Assembly (NCBI GenBank): GCA_020633195.1
Contig: JACKEC010000025.1
Coordinates: 1-64,000, forward strand
Reading direction: 5' to 3'
DNA: 64,000 bases
DNA from: Sandaracinaceae bacterium
Lineage (GTDB): Bacteria; Myxococcota_A; Polyangia; Polyangiales; Sandaracinaceae
The notes under the pieces: model-generated
Database searches by the model: none
What the model saw: only the letters and a program-made list of their open reading frames with translations
What the model was told of the DNA's origin: nothing
Program-made: the position numbers and the translations under genes
Part shown: positions 41,886 to 50,247 of the stretch, one piece after another
Position numbering within the stretch: the stretch's first letter is position 1
How the letters are laid out: the number at the start of each line of letters is the position of its first letter

Positions 41886-42782
41886 CTACGGTTTGCCCTC
41901 GAGCTCCTCGAGCGTCTTGGGCCAGCTCGCCTTGAGCAGGCGCGACAGCGAGCGATCCGCGAGCAGCTTCCCGTCGGTCTGGCAGGTGGGGCAGTAGTTC
42001 GCCTCGTTGGAGGCGTACCGGATGCGCATGATCGTCCCCCCGCACACCGGACAAGGCGACTTGTACTTGCCATGGACGGCCATCTCGGGGCGGAACGCCG
42101 TGACGTTCTCGGGGAAGCCGTCCCCCGACTCCTCGCGGAGCCGATCGGTCCACTCGACGAGGACGGCGCGCGTGGCCTCGTACAGCCGCTCGAGCTCCTC
42201 GGGGCTCAGCTGATCGCTGCGCCGCATCGGCGACAGCTTCGAGCGGTGCAGGATCTCGTCGGAGTACGCGTTGCCGATCCCGGAGAGCAGGCGCTGATCG
42301 GTCAGCGCGCGCTTGAGCGTGTGCCGCTCCTTGGTGAGGGCGGCGGTGAAGCCCGCGAGGTCGACCTCGAGCGGCTCCGCGCCGCCGCGGTCGTGATCGA
42401 CGAGCCCGGCCTCCCCACGCACGAGGTGCAGCGACGCCCGCTTCTTCTTGCTCGCCTCGCGCAGCAGGAGGGTGCCGTGATCGAAGTCGAAGCCCGCGAG
42501 CCCGATCCGCGCCGGGATCTTCGCGCCGGGCTCGTCGTCCCACGCGAAGCGGCCCGCGACCATGAGGTGGATGACCACGAAGAGGTCGTCCTCGAGCTCG
42601 AACACGACGCGCTTGCCGATGCGGCGCAGGCCCGTGACCTCGTGGCCGACGACCTCGTCGATGCGCGGGTCGACGGACCGGAGCAGGAACGGGCTCGCGA
42701 GGCGGATCGCCTGGAGCCGATGGCCGACGGTGCGGCGCGTCAGCGCCTCGAGGTAGACCGCGATGTCCGGCAGCTCCGGCAT
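41886..42782 (-). CDS. Fpg/Nei-family DNA glycosylase
   Basis: A 298-residue base-excision repair glycosylase/lyase. MPELPDIAVYLEAL gives the catalytic Pro-Glu after Met removal. The GIGNAYSDEILHRSKLSP segment is the helix-two-turn-helix, and the C-terminal zinc finger has CPVC and CPTC. The finger tail reads CQTDGKLLADRSLSR where canonical Fpg has CQ..GR, so the DNA-contacting Arg is replaced by Lys or shifted. This and the PELPDI start make it a divergent paralogue; MutM versus Nei specificity cannot be decided. ATG 42782 has TAGCCT 6 nt upstream. Confidence 0.88.
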   Translation of the reverse strand: MPELPDIAVYLEALTRRTVGHRLQAIRLASPFLLRSVDPRIDEVVGHEVTGLRRIGKRVVFELEDDLFVVIHLMVAGRFAWDDEPGAKIPARIGLAGFDFDHGTLLLREASKKKRASLHLVRGEAGLVDHDRGGAEPLEVDLAGFTAALTKERHTLKRALTDQRLLSGIGNAYSDEILHRSKLSPMRRSDQLSPEELERLYEATRAVLVEWTDRLREESGDGFPENVTAFRPEMAVHGKYKSPCPVCGGTIMRIRYASNEANYCPTCQTDGKLLADRSLSRLLKASWPKTLEELEGKP

Positions 42783-42788
42783 CTGCGC

Positions 42789-42794
42789 AGGCTA
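42789..42794 (-). promoter_or_regulatory. Putative -10 element, leaderless start of the glycosylase gene
   Basis: TAGCCT ends exactly 6 nt before ATG 42782, identical to the element before ATG 19061. Confidence 0.48.
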
Positions 42795-42835
42795 CCCGTT
42801 GTGGGGGACCCTTGGCGACGCCGTCCCCGTGTTCG

Positions 42836-45094
42836 ATGCTCCCTGCCGTGAAGCGATGGATCTCCGTGTGCGCGCTCCTGGCCGTCGCCGGGTGCGGCGA
42901 CCCCCCCGCGATGGACGACGCCGGCCCGCCCCCCGACGACGCGGGGCCTACCGCGATGGACGCCGGCACCGACGCGGGGCCCCCGCCGCCGATGTGCGCG
43001 TCGACGGGCGGCGGCGCCCTGCCGTCCGGCCTCGAGACGCTGAGCTACCACGACGGCACGGGCGGCGGGCTGCTCGAGGCGCAGTCCTGGGCGGTCACGT
43101 CCGGAGGCACGGAGCACCGGCTCGCCGAGGAGCGCGCCTACGAGCAGTCGCGCTTCCAGATCGAGCAGCCCACGCGGGTGCACGGCTTCCGCGTTCGCTG
43201 GGCCGGGGTCGACGCGCTGCCGCCGAGCGCCGAGCTCGAGGCCGGGCTCTACCCCGACTTCGGTCACAACGGCTTCGACATGTGGTCGACCGCGCCGTAC
43301 TGGACGGGCACGCGCTGCGTCTCGGAGCTCGACGCGGACGGCTGGGTCACCTACGCGCTCGACGCGCCGGTCGAGATCCACGAGCCCGGCCTCGTCTACG
43401 TCGGCCACCTCCGCGACGGCGCCGGGGCGCCGGGCTGGTACTTCGACACGAGCACCGACACGACCGACGGGAGCTGTGATCGGTTCGCGGACTGCCGCAT
43501 GTCGCTGAACCTGCCCGACCTCGAGCCGAGCCAGTACAACGGCCTCACGCTGCCGCTGCCCTACGACTACCTCGTGGAGCTGCTCGTGGAGCCCCTCGGG
43601 GACGCGCCCGAGGACCCGCACTTCGCGCCGGTGCCCGACCTGACGGTGAGCAACCGCGTGTCCTTCGGTGACTTCGACGCCGACGGCTGGGACGACTTCG
43701 TGACGACGGGCCCGCGCCTCTATCGCAACGCGGGCGATGGGACCTTCGTCGACGTCACCGCGGCGAGCGGGATCGGCGCGCTCGGCGCGAGCGGCAACGG
43801 GGTGTGGGGCGACTACGACAACGACGGTTGCCTGGACCTGTTCGTGTTCGCGGAGTCGATGACGGAGACCGACCGCCTGCTCCGCAACGGGTGCGACGGC
43901 ACGTTCAGCGACGTGACTGAGGCCTCGGGCATCGCGGACCCGTTGCTCGGCGAGGCGTGCGGCGCGCTCGCCGACGTCCGCGCGCCCGCGGCCGCGGCGG
44001 CGTGGGTGGACCTGGACGCGGACGGCTGGCTGGACCTCTACGTCGCGAACTTCATCTGCTGGGACAGCGGCGAGACCTACGCCGACTACGTCTGGCTCAA
44101 CCAGGGCGACGGGACCTTCCGCGACCGCACCGCGCGCGACGGGTTCTCGAGCGCGCGCCTCGCGAGCCGCGGGGTCAACCCGATCGACTACGACCGCGAC
44201 GGCGACATGGACGTGCTCGTCACGCGCTACCGGCTGCACCCGAACGCGCTCTTCGAGAACGGCGGCGATCGCCGGTTCACGGAGCGGGGCGCCGCGCTCG
44301 GGCTGGCCGGCGTGGAGATCCGACGCGCCTACGGGCACACCATCGGCGCCGCGTGGGGCGACCTCGACAACGACGGCGACTTCGACTGCGTGCAGGCGAA
44401 CCTCGCGCACCCGCGCTTCTTCGACTTCTCCGACAAGACGCAGGTCCTCTTGCAGGACGCGTCCGGGATCTTCGCCGACAACGCCGGCGACTGGGCGGCG
44501 CAGGACCTCGCGGGCGCCAACGGCCTCCGCTACCAGGAGACCTACTCCCTGCCCGCGCTCGCCGACTTCGACTCCGACGGCGATCTCGATCTCGTGATCA
44601 GCGCCGTCTACGACGGTCGGCCGACCGACCTCTACCACGGCAACGGGGACGGCACGTTCGTGCTCCACACCGGGCACTCGGGCATCACCGTGCACAACGG
44701 CTGGGCCGCCGCGACGAGCGACTGGGACCACGACGGCGACGTCGACCTCGCGATGCAGACCTTCTTCACCAACGAGGACACGCAGGGCCACTGGCTGTCC
44801 GTGCGCGTGGTCGGCAACGTCGCCGCGAACCGCGCCGCGATCGGCGCCACCGTCGCCGTCACGGCGGGCGGGGTCACGCGCCTGCGCTACGTCGAGGGCG
44901 GCACCAGCCAGGGCTGCCAGGACTCGATGTACCTGCACTACGGCCTCGCCGACGCGACGAGCGTGGACTCGATCGCGGTGACCTTCCCGGGCGGCGCGAC
45001 GGTGACCTTCACCGGCCCGTTCGACGCCGATCAGCGCCTCTGGCTGATGGAGGACGGCACCGTGCACCCGGGCTGGGCGCCGCCCGCGCCCTAG
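42836..45094 (+). CDS. DAG-linker lipoprotein with VCBS/FG-GAP repeats and UnbV domain
   Basis: A 752-residue lipoprotein: signal LPAVKRWISVCALLAVAGC, then a Pro/Asp-Ala-Gly linker. After an N-terminal beta domain (about 60-270), VCBS/FG-GAP blades bind calcium: FGDFDADGWDDFVTTG, WGDYDNDGCLDLFVF, WVDLDADGWLDLYVANF, DYDRDGDMDVLV, WGDLDNDGDFDC and ADFDSDGDLDLV. The final 80 residues are the ASPIC/UnbV domain (GATVAVTAGGVTRLRYVEGG). Such proteins are extracellular adhesins or integrin-alpha-like propellers. ATG 42836 is used; GTG 42848 is possible. Confidence 0.85.
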   Translation: MLPAVKRWISVCALLAVAGCGDPPAMDDAGPPPDDAGPTAMDAGTDAGPPPPMCASTGGGALPSGLETLSYHDGTGGGLLEAQSWAVTSGGTEHRLAEERAYEQSRFQIEQPTRVHGFRVRWAGVDALPPSAELEAGLYPDFGHNGFDMWSTAPYWTGTRCVSELDADGWVTYALDAPVEIHEPGLVYVGHLRDGAGAPGWYFDTSTDTTDGSCDRFADCRMSLNLPDLEPSQYNGLTLPLPYDYLVELLVEPLGDAPEDPHFAPVPDLTVSNRVSFGDFDADGWDDFVTTGPRLYRNAGDGTFVDVTAASGIGALGASGNGVWGDYDNDGCLDLFVFAESMTETDRLLRNGCDGTFSDVTEASGIADPLLGEACGALADVRAPAAAAAWVDLDADGWLDLYVANFICWDSGETYADYVWLNQGDGTFRDRTARDGFSSARLASRGVNPIDYDRDGDMDVLVTRYRLHPNALFENGGDRRFTERGAALGLAGVEIRRAYGHTIGAAWGDLDNDGDFDCVQANLAHPRFFDFSDKTQVLLQDASGIFADNAGDWAAQDLAGANGLRYQETYSLPALADFDSDGDLDLVISAVYDGRPTDLYHGNGDGTFVLHTGHSGITVHNGWAAATSDWDHDGDVDLAMQTFFTNEDTQGHWLSVRVVGNVAANRAAIGATVAVTAGGVTRLRYVEGGTSQGCQDSMYLHYGLADATSVDSIAVTFPGGATVTFTGPFDADQRLWLMEDGTVHPGWAPPAP

Positions 45095-45098
45095 AAAC

Positions 45099-45713
45099 TC
45101 AGTCCAAACCGAGGAGGGTCGGGGGCAGGCCGCAGCGGGCGATCGCCTCGCGGCAGCGCGTCGCCGTCCGGGCGACCGCGCAGTCCGTGTATCGTTGAAA
45201 AGGATCTTGACACGCGATCGCGGTGCAGACGTTGAGGACGTCGTCGACGCTGGACGCGCCGCAGTTCTCGACGATGCAGCACGAGACGTCGGGATAGAAC
45301 ATCCGGCAGCGCGTCTCCTCGTTGAAGCAGGAGAGCGCGTTGCGCACGGCGCAGACGCGGCACGTCTCGTCGCGCTGCAGGCAGCCGACGATGCAGACCT
45401 GCGAGGCGCCGCAGCCCTCGATGCACGCGCCCGTCTCGGGGCGGCAGACGTCGGGCTCGGGGAAGGGCTCCACCGGGAGCACGCAGCCCGCGTCGGGCCC
45501 CGCGTCGAGGCCCGGGACGATCGCGTCGAAGCCGGCGTCGCGCGGGCGCACGCCCGCGTCGCGGCGGGGCGCCCCCGCGTCGAGCGTCGGCGCGGAGGCG
45601 TCCATCGACGCGCCCGCGTCGCGCCGCGTCGGCGGGGGCGGGTCGTCGAGCCCGTGGGCGAGGTAGCAGCCGCTGAGCGTCAGAGCGGCCGCGGCGAGGG
45701 GACCGACGCGCAT
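45099..45713 (-). CDS. Small Cys-rich DAG-linker lipoprotein
   Basis: A 204-residue lipoprotein (MRVGPLAAAALTLSGC, lipobox LSGC). Residues about 30-75 are a linker of repeated Asp-Ala-Gly with Pro/Arg. The C-terminal 125 residues hold some 18 Cys (CIEGCGASQVCIVGCLQRD to CREAIARCGLP), suggesting a disulfide-knotted domain. No family recognised. Its 3' end is 4 nt from the convergent VCBS lipoprotein gene. Confidence 0.65.
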   Translation of the reverse strand: MRVGPLAAAALTLSGCYLAHGLDDPPPPTRRDAGASMDASAPTLDAGAPRRDAGVRPRDAGFDAIVPGLDAGPDAGCVLPVEPFPEPDVCRPETGACIEGCGASQVCIVGCLQRDETCRVCAVRNALSCFNEETRCRMFYPDVSCCIVENCGASSVDDVLNVCTAIACQDPFQRYTDCAVARTATRCREAIARCGLPPTLLGLD

Positions 45714-45759
45714 GGGTCGAGTCTGTCGTACCCGCGCTCGATCCCCAAGGCCGGGCGCG

Positions 45760-47139
45760 TCACGCCGCGCTGACGGTCGGCCGCTGGTCCTGCTGGGTGA
45801 CGCGCTCGCGCTCGAAGAGCCGCACCTTCAGGCCCGGGCCCTTCTGCCGAAGGGTCACCGACGGCTTCAGCTCGAGGCGCTCGCCGGGCAGCAGGTCGAG
45901 GCGGAAGCGCTGCACGACCATGCCGAGGAGCAAGGTGGCTTCCATCATCGCGAAGTGGTTGCCGATGCACACGCGCGGCCCGCCGCCGAAGGGGAAGTAC
46001 GCGTAGCGCGGCAGGCTCGCCTCGTCCTTCCAGCGATCGGGATCGAACGCCTCGGGGTTCGGGAACCAGCGCGGGTCGCGGTGGACGACCCACTGGCTCA
46101 TCAGGATCTGCGAGCCCTTGGGGATGTGGTAGCCGCCGATCTCGACGTCCGCCGTGCTCTCGCGGCCCGTGGTCCAGGCGGGCGAGTAGAGGCGCATCGC
46201 CTCCTTGAGCACCCAGCCCGTGTAGACGAGCTTCTTCACGTCGTCCGCCTGCGGCAGCCGGTCGCCGACGACCTCGGTGAGCTCCTCGTGCACGCGGCGC
46301 GCGACGTCGGGGTACTTGCTGAGCAGGTAGAGCGTGTGGGACAGCGCGAGCGCCGTCGTCTCGTGGCCGGCGAGGAAGAGGGTCACCGCCTCGTCGCGGA
46401 GCTGCTGGTCGGTCATGCCCGAGCCGTCGTCGTCTTGCGCCGCGAGGAGCGTGCCGAGGAGATCGTCCCGCGTCTCACCGCTCGAGCGGCGGTCCGAGAT
46501 GATCCGGTACAGCAGCGTGTCGATCGACTCGACGGCGCGCTTGAGCCGGAGGTGCCGCGGGGTGGGGACCCACTCGGGGAGCATCACGACGGCCTCGGGG
46601 CTGTTCGCGTAGTACTCGTTGATGACCTCCATCGCGTCGCTCACGGTCTCGACGTCGGCCTTGGACATCCCCGCGCCGAAGAGGACGTCGGCGACGACCT
46701 CCATCGTGAGCCGCGACATCTCGTGGTGGAGGTTGATCTCCATTCCGTCGCGCCACGGGCGCAGCGCCTGATCGGTCACGCGCACCATCGCCTCGGCGTA
46801 CGTCGCGATCTTCTTGGGCGTGAACGCGGCGCTCATCAGCTTGCGCTGGCGCTTCCAGAGCTCCCCGTCGCTCGTCAACAAGCCTTGCCCGAGCGTGCGC
46901 TGGAGGATCGTGATGTACGCGTCGCGGCCCATCACCTTGGCGTGCTTCACCATCGCCGCCTCGATGTCCTTGGGGTGGCTGACCAGCACCCAGGGCTTGC
47001 CGAAGACGTTCATCTGCACCGTGTCGCCGTAGCGGGCCTTGAGGCCGGTGAGGAGCCCCAGCTGGTCGGTGCTCCAGCCGAAGAGGTTGCGTAGACCCAG
47101 GCGCCCCTTCGGGCCGGGCGGCGTTCGGTGCTCGTTCAT
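45760..47139 (-). CDS. Cytochrome P450
   Basis: A 459-residue haem monooxygenase. Seen in order: proline-rich start PPGPKGRLGLRN, I-helix oxygen groove LFLAGHETTALALS near residue 265, K-helix ExxR in LKEAMRLY near 325, and haem-binding FPFGGGPRVCIGNH near 400 with the axial Cys. It resembles class E/CYP102-like fatty-acid or terpene-type P450s; substrate unknown. No ferredoxin or reductase gene adjoins. ATG 47139 overlaps the tetR stop by 4 nt, so the P450 is co-expressed with, and probably controlled by, that repressor. TCAA-N6-TTGC at 46875-46888. Confidence 0.93.
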   Translation of the reverse strand: MNEHRTPPGPKGRLGLRNLFGWSTDQLGLLTGLKARYGDTVQMNVFGKPWVLVSHPKDIEAAMVKHAKVMGRDAYITILQRTLGQGLLTSDGELWKRQRKLMSAAFTPKKIATYAEAMVRVTDQALRPWRDGMEINLHHEMSRLTMEVVADVLFGAGMSKADVETVSDAMEVINEYYANSPEAVVMLPEWVPTPRHLRLKRAVESIDTLLYRIISDRRSSGETRDDLLGTLLAAQDDDGSGMTDQQLRDEAVTLFLAGHETTALALSHTLYLLSKYPDVARRVHEELTEVVGDRLPQADDVKKLVYTGWVLKEAMRLYSPAWTTGRESTADVEIGGYHIPKGSQILMSQWVVHRDPRWFPNPEAFDPDRWKDEASLPRYAYFPFGGGPRVCIGNHFAMMEATLLLGMVVQRFRLDLLPGERLELKPSVTLRQKGPGLKVRLFERERVTQQDQRPTVSAA

Positions 47140-47765
47140 CTCGCTCCCTCCGGTTCGCCGACCCTGCGGAACAGGTCGACCATCTTGCTGGCGGTGTCGT
47201 CCACCGCGTCGGCCGTGATCTCGGACCAGTGCGACGCGAGCCAGCGATCCCCCGCGTCCATCAGGGCGAGCGCCGCGTGGACGATGAGGTCCGTGGGCAG
47301 GTCCTCGCGGACCGCGCCGAGCGCCTGACCCTGGCTGACCAGGGCGCCCGTCCACTCCATCATCCGCTCGTTGAGCATCAGGAGGACGGGGTGCCCCTCG
47401 AGCCGCTCGCGGGCTTGCGCGACCGAGAGGCAGAGCGCCGCGTTCTTCGGGTCCTCGAGCATGAAGCGGAGGCTGCGGGCGTACATCGCCTCGCACGCGT
47501 TCCAGAACGAGGCGGCGTCGTCGGCCTCGAACGGGAACCCGACCTGCAACAGCCAGTGCGCGAGCGCGTGGTCCAGGACGGTCCGGTACAGGTCGTCCTT
47601 GTCCGAGAAGTAGTAGTACATCGCGCCCTTGCTGATCCCGGCGCGCTCGATGATGCGGTTGTAGGACGCCTGCTCGAACCCGCGCTCGCCGAACTCCTCC
47701 GCCGCGGCGTCGAGGATCGTCTTCTTGCGGGGCTCGTCGAGCTTCTGGAAGCGGGGCAGCGGCAT
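47136..47765 (-). CDS. TetR/AcrR-family regulator
   Basis: A 209-residue repressor. The N-terminal helix-turn-helix (residues about 14-60) reads KKTILDAAAEEFGERGF, then SYNRIIERAGISKGAMYYYF, the classic TetR signature. The C-terminal ligand domain is variable. GGAGAG precedes ATG 47765. It forms an operon with the P450 gene, and a near-perfect palindrome overlaps its presumed promoter, so autorepression relieved by a P450 substrate is the simplest model (inference). Confidence 0.93.
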   Translation of the reverse strand: MPLPRFQKLDEPRKKTILDAAAEEFGERGFEQASYNRIIERAGISKGAMYYYFSDKDDLYRTVLDHALAHWLLQVGFPFEADDAASFWNACEAMYARSLRFMLEDPKNAALCLSVAQARERLEGHPVLLMLNERMMEWTGALVSQGQALGAVREDLPTDLIVHAALALMDAGDRWLASHWSEITADAVDDTASKMVDLFRRVGEPEGAR

Positions 47766-47790
47766 TGGACTCTCCGGTCGTACCAGGCGG

Positions 47791-47836
47791 TTCGACCGAG
47801 TGGTCTAATACTGGGTGCGGCTCCCGCGGTCGTCAA
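47791..47836 (-). promoter_or_regulatory. Promoter and operator of the tetR-P450 operon
   Basis: Operator: on the minus strand TTAGACCACTCGGTCGAA (47808-47791), an 18-bp inverted repeat with one mismatched pair, GACC-N4-GGTC at its core, typical of TetR-family sites. A possible promoter overlaps it: TTGACG (47836-47831), 17-nt spacer, CAGTAT (47813-47808). Transcription would begin inside the operator, so bound repressor would block it. Confidence 0.62.
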
Positions 47837-47865
47837 CCCCGGCGCCGCCGAAGGACGGAAAAGAA

Positions 47866-47893
47866 GCGACCGGGGCCCTGAGACCCCGGTCGC
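47866..47893 (-). terminator. Rho-independent terminator after the vWA lipoprotein gene
   Basis: A perfect 10-bp stem, GCGACCGGGG with CCCCGGTCGC and an 8-nt loop, is followed on the minus strand by TTCTTTTCC. It lies 21 nt past the stop codon of the gene ending at 47914 and separates it from the tetR promoter. The best intrinsic terminator seen in the window. Confidence 0.88.
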
Positions 47894-47913
47894 GTGGGCT
47901 GGGCGTTCGCCGG

Positions 47914-50184
47914 CTACTCGTTCGGGTCGGGGATCCGCGGCGGGACCAGGAAGAACACGATGCGGCTGTCGAGCGGGGTGAAGCCGTCGCCGATGACGGT
48001 GACCTGCGCGCGGAAGAGCTGGGGGCTCAGGGTCGGCGGGACCGTGGTGTTCATCTTCGGGACGATGTCGAAGCACACGGGGGTGCCCGGGGTGACGCGC
48101 TGGAACGTGTCGTGGAAGCTGTCGGCGTCGATGCCGGCGCGGTCGTACGTGGACAGCCCGGTGGTGCAGGTGAGGCCGGCCGCCGGGGTGGTGCGGGTCT
48201 CGAGGTGGTCGAGGAACGCGGCCACGGCGTCGATGGTCTCACCCGGATCCATCAGGTCGGTCGCCTGCGCGGACACGTCGAGCGGCACCGCCGCGGCGCG
48301 CCGGACGGCGTCCGTCACCGCGGTCGAGAGGCCGCTGCCGCTCGGCGCGCTGAGCACGTACGAGCTCGCCGGGCCGGGAGCGCCCCGCGCGATCGTGGTG
48401 TCGGTGACGAGCCGGTTGAGGAACGACTGCGCGCCCGCGGCGGTCCAGATGCCGACGACGCGCGCGTTGATGGTCGAGAGCGCGGTGGTCATCTGCGTCC
48501 ACGTGGGCGCGCCAGGCACGCCCGAGTAGTCGCAGCTGCACGTCGGCGAGTTGTGCTGGTCGACGTCGGTCATGACGATGACGATCGGCACCGCGGTCGG
48601 CCGGAAGCACGCCATGCCCGTGTAGCCGGAGGGGCACGTGGGCGCGGTCGAGACGTTGCCCGGGAAGCGCGCGTAGCCCGAGAGGGTGTCGCGCGAGCCG
48701 AGCGCGTAGAGCGCGGCGACCCCGGACTCCGGGCCGTCGTAGCCCCAGTTCGTCCCGTAGCGGTTGACCGCGGTCTGCGCCGCCGTCGTGCTCGAGGTCA
48801 TCGTCGTGTACTGGAAGAACGCCTGGTCGTGGATGATGCCGACCGCGTCCGTCCGGACGTTCACGCCGCCGTAGGTGCCGCGCGGGTAGTCGTCGAACCC
48901 GCCGACGCCGAACCAGGCGTTGGGGATCCGCGCGCGGATGTCGGGGATGACGGTCGACGTCAGGCCGGCCTGCAGCGCGCTGATCGTGCCGCCCATCGAG
49001 CCGGTGTTGTCCATCAGGAAGTAGATGTCGGCTTCCTGCAGGCTGGTGTCGAACTGCAGCGTGTCGCGCGTCGGATCCGGCGGCGCGAGGTGCGGGACGA
49101 CGAAGACGAAGTCGCCGCGCGACCGCGGGTTGTCCGCCGCGTTCAGCGGGTCGGTGCCCGCGCCGACCTCGATGAGATCGCTGACGCCGTCACCGTCGCT
49201 GTCCGCCAGCCGCGGGTTGGTGCCCGCCGCGCGCTCCGCGGCGTCGGAGAGGCCGTCGGCGTCGCTGTCGGGATCGCGGAAGTCGAAGGTCCCGTCGCCG
49301 TCGGTGTCGATCGGCGGGGTCATCCAGTCGGTGTCGCCCGCCTCTTCGGCGTCGGTGAAGCCGTCGCCGTCCGTGTCGAGGTCGTAGATGTCCGGCGTCC
49401 CGTCGCCGTCCGTGTCGATGAGCCCCTCGATGAGGTCGGCGATCGTGTCGCCGTCGCTGTCGGGCGAGTTGTAGTCGGCGACGCCGTCGCCGTCGTGGTC
49501 CTGCGGCATCGTCGGGTCGCCGCCGATCTCGGTGGCGTCGTCGAGCCCGTCCTCGTCGTTGTCGAAGTCGCGGAACGCGGGGCGGCTGTCGCCGTCCTGA
49601 TCGGAGGTGCCCTCGACGCCGTCGAGGATGCCGTTGCCGTCGCTGTCCGTGTCGCGGAAGTCGGGGATGCCGTCGAAGTCGGTGTCGATCGGAGAGGTCG
49701 ACACGCTCGAGTCGCCCGCCTCGTCCACGTCGAGGATGCCGTCGCCGTCGCTGTCGGGGTCGAGGTAGTCGGGGGCGCCGTCGCCGTCGGTGTCGACGCC
49801 GCCGCTCGCCATCCGGCCCTCGTGGACGTCGCTGATCGTGTCGCCGTCCGAGTCGCCGAAGACGTCGAAGCCCGCGTCGAACCCGCTGCCGGTGCCCGCG
49901 TCCATGCCCATCATGGAGCCGGCGTCGTCGCCGCCCATGCCGCCGCCGTCCATCATGGTGACGTCGCCGGCGTCGACGCCGGTGCCGCCGCCATCCTCGT
50001 CGGCGCCGGAGTCGGTGCTGCCCGACCCGGCGTCACGCCTCGGCGGGGTCTGGCACATCCCGTCGATGCACATCCCGCTCGTGCACTCGCTGTCGTTGGC
50101 GCACGGCGTACCCATCGGGTCCGGGTCGCCTCCGCACGCAGCCAAGCCGCACACTGCTAGTGCGATGATCCAGCGCTGACGCAT
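47914..50184 (-). CDS. DAG-linker lipoprotein with thrombospondin-3 repeats and vWA domain
   Basis: A 756-residue lipoprotein (MRQRWIIALAVCGLAAC, lipobox LAAC). A Cys-rich patch (CANDSECTSGMCIDGMC) and an Asp/Gly/Met linker come first. About a dozen calcium-binding thrombospondin type-3 units follow (DTDGDGAPDYLDPDSDGDG style, residues about 105-340). The von Willebrand A domain (about 375-640) has the MIDAS motif YFLMDNTGSMGG and a later MTDVDQHNS. The C-terminal 100 residues are a separate beta domain. GGAGG lies 7 nt before ATG 50184. Likely a surface adhesion or metal-dependent binding protein. Confidence 0.87.
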   Translation of the reverse strand: MRQRWIIALAVCGLAACGGDPDPMGTPCANDSECTSGMCIDGMCQTPPRRDAGSGSTDSGADEDGGGTGVDAGDVTMMDGGGMGGDDAGSMMGMDAGTGSGFDAGFDVFGDSDGDTISDVHEGRMASGGVDTDGDGAPDYLDPDSDGDGILDVDEAGDSSVSTSPIDTDFDGIPDFRDTDSDGNGILDGVEGTSDQDGDSRPAFRDFDNDEDGLDDATEIGGDPTMPQDHDGDGVADYNSPDSDGDTIADLIEGLIDTDGDGTPDIYDLDTDGDGFTDAEEAGDTDWMTPPIDTDGDGTFDFRDPDSDADGLSDAAERAAGTNPRLADSDGDGVSDLIEVGAGTDPLNAADNPRSRGDFVFVVPHLAPPDPTRDTLQFDTSLQEADIYFLMDNTGSMGGTISALQAGLTSTVIPDIRARIPNAWFGVGGFDDYPRGTYGGVNVRTDAVGIIHDQAFFQYTTMTSSTTAAQTAVNRYGTNWGYDGPESGVAALYALGSRDTLSGYARFPGNVSTAPTCPSGYTGMACFRPTAVPIVIVMTDVDQHNSPTCSCDYSGVPGAPTWTQMTTALSTINARVVGIWTAAGAQSFLNRLVTDTTIARGAPGPASSYVLSAPSGSGLSTAVTDAVRRAAAVPLDVSAQATDLMDPGETIDAVAAFLDHLETRTTPAAGLTCTTGLSTYDRAGIDADSFHDTFQRVTPGTPVCFDIVPKMNTTVPPTLSPQLFRAQVTVIGDGFTPLDSRIVFFLVPPRIPDPNE

Positions 50185-50247
50185 CCTAAGTCCTCCGCGC
50201 GAAACTGTACCATCGCTGCGCAGGCCCCTGCGAGGGGGGACGCTCGA

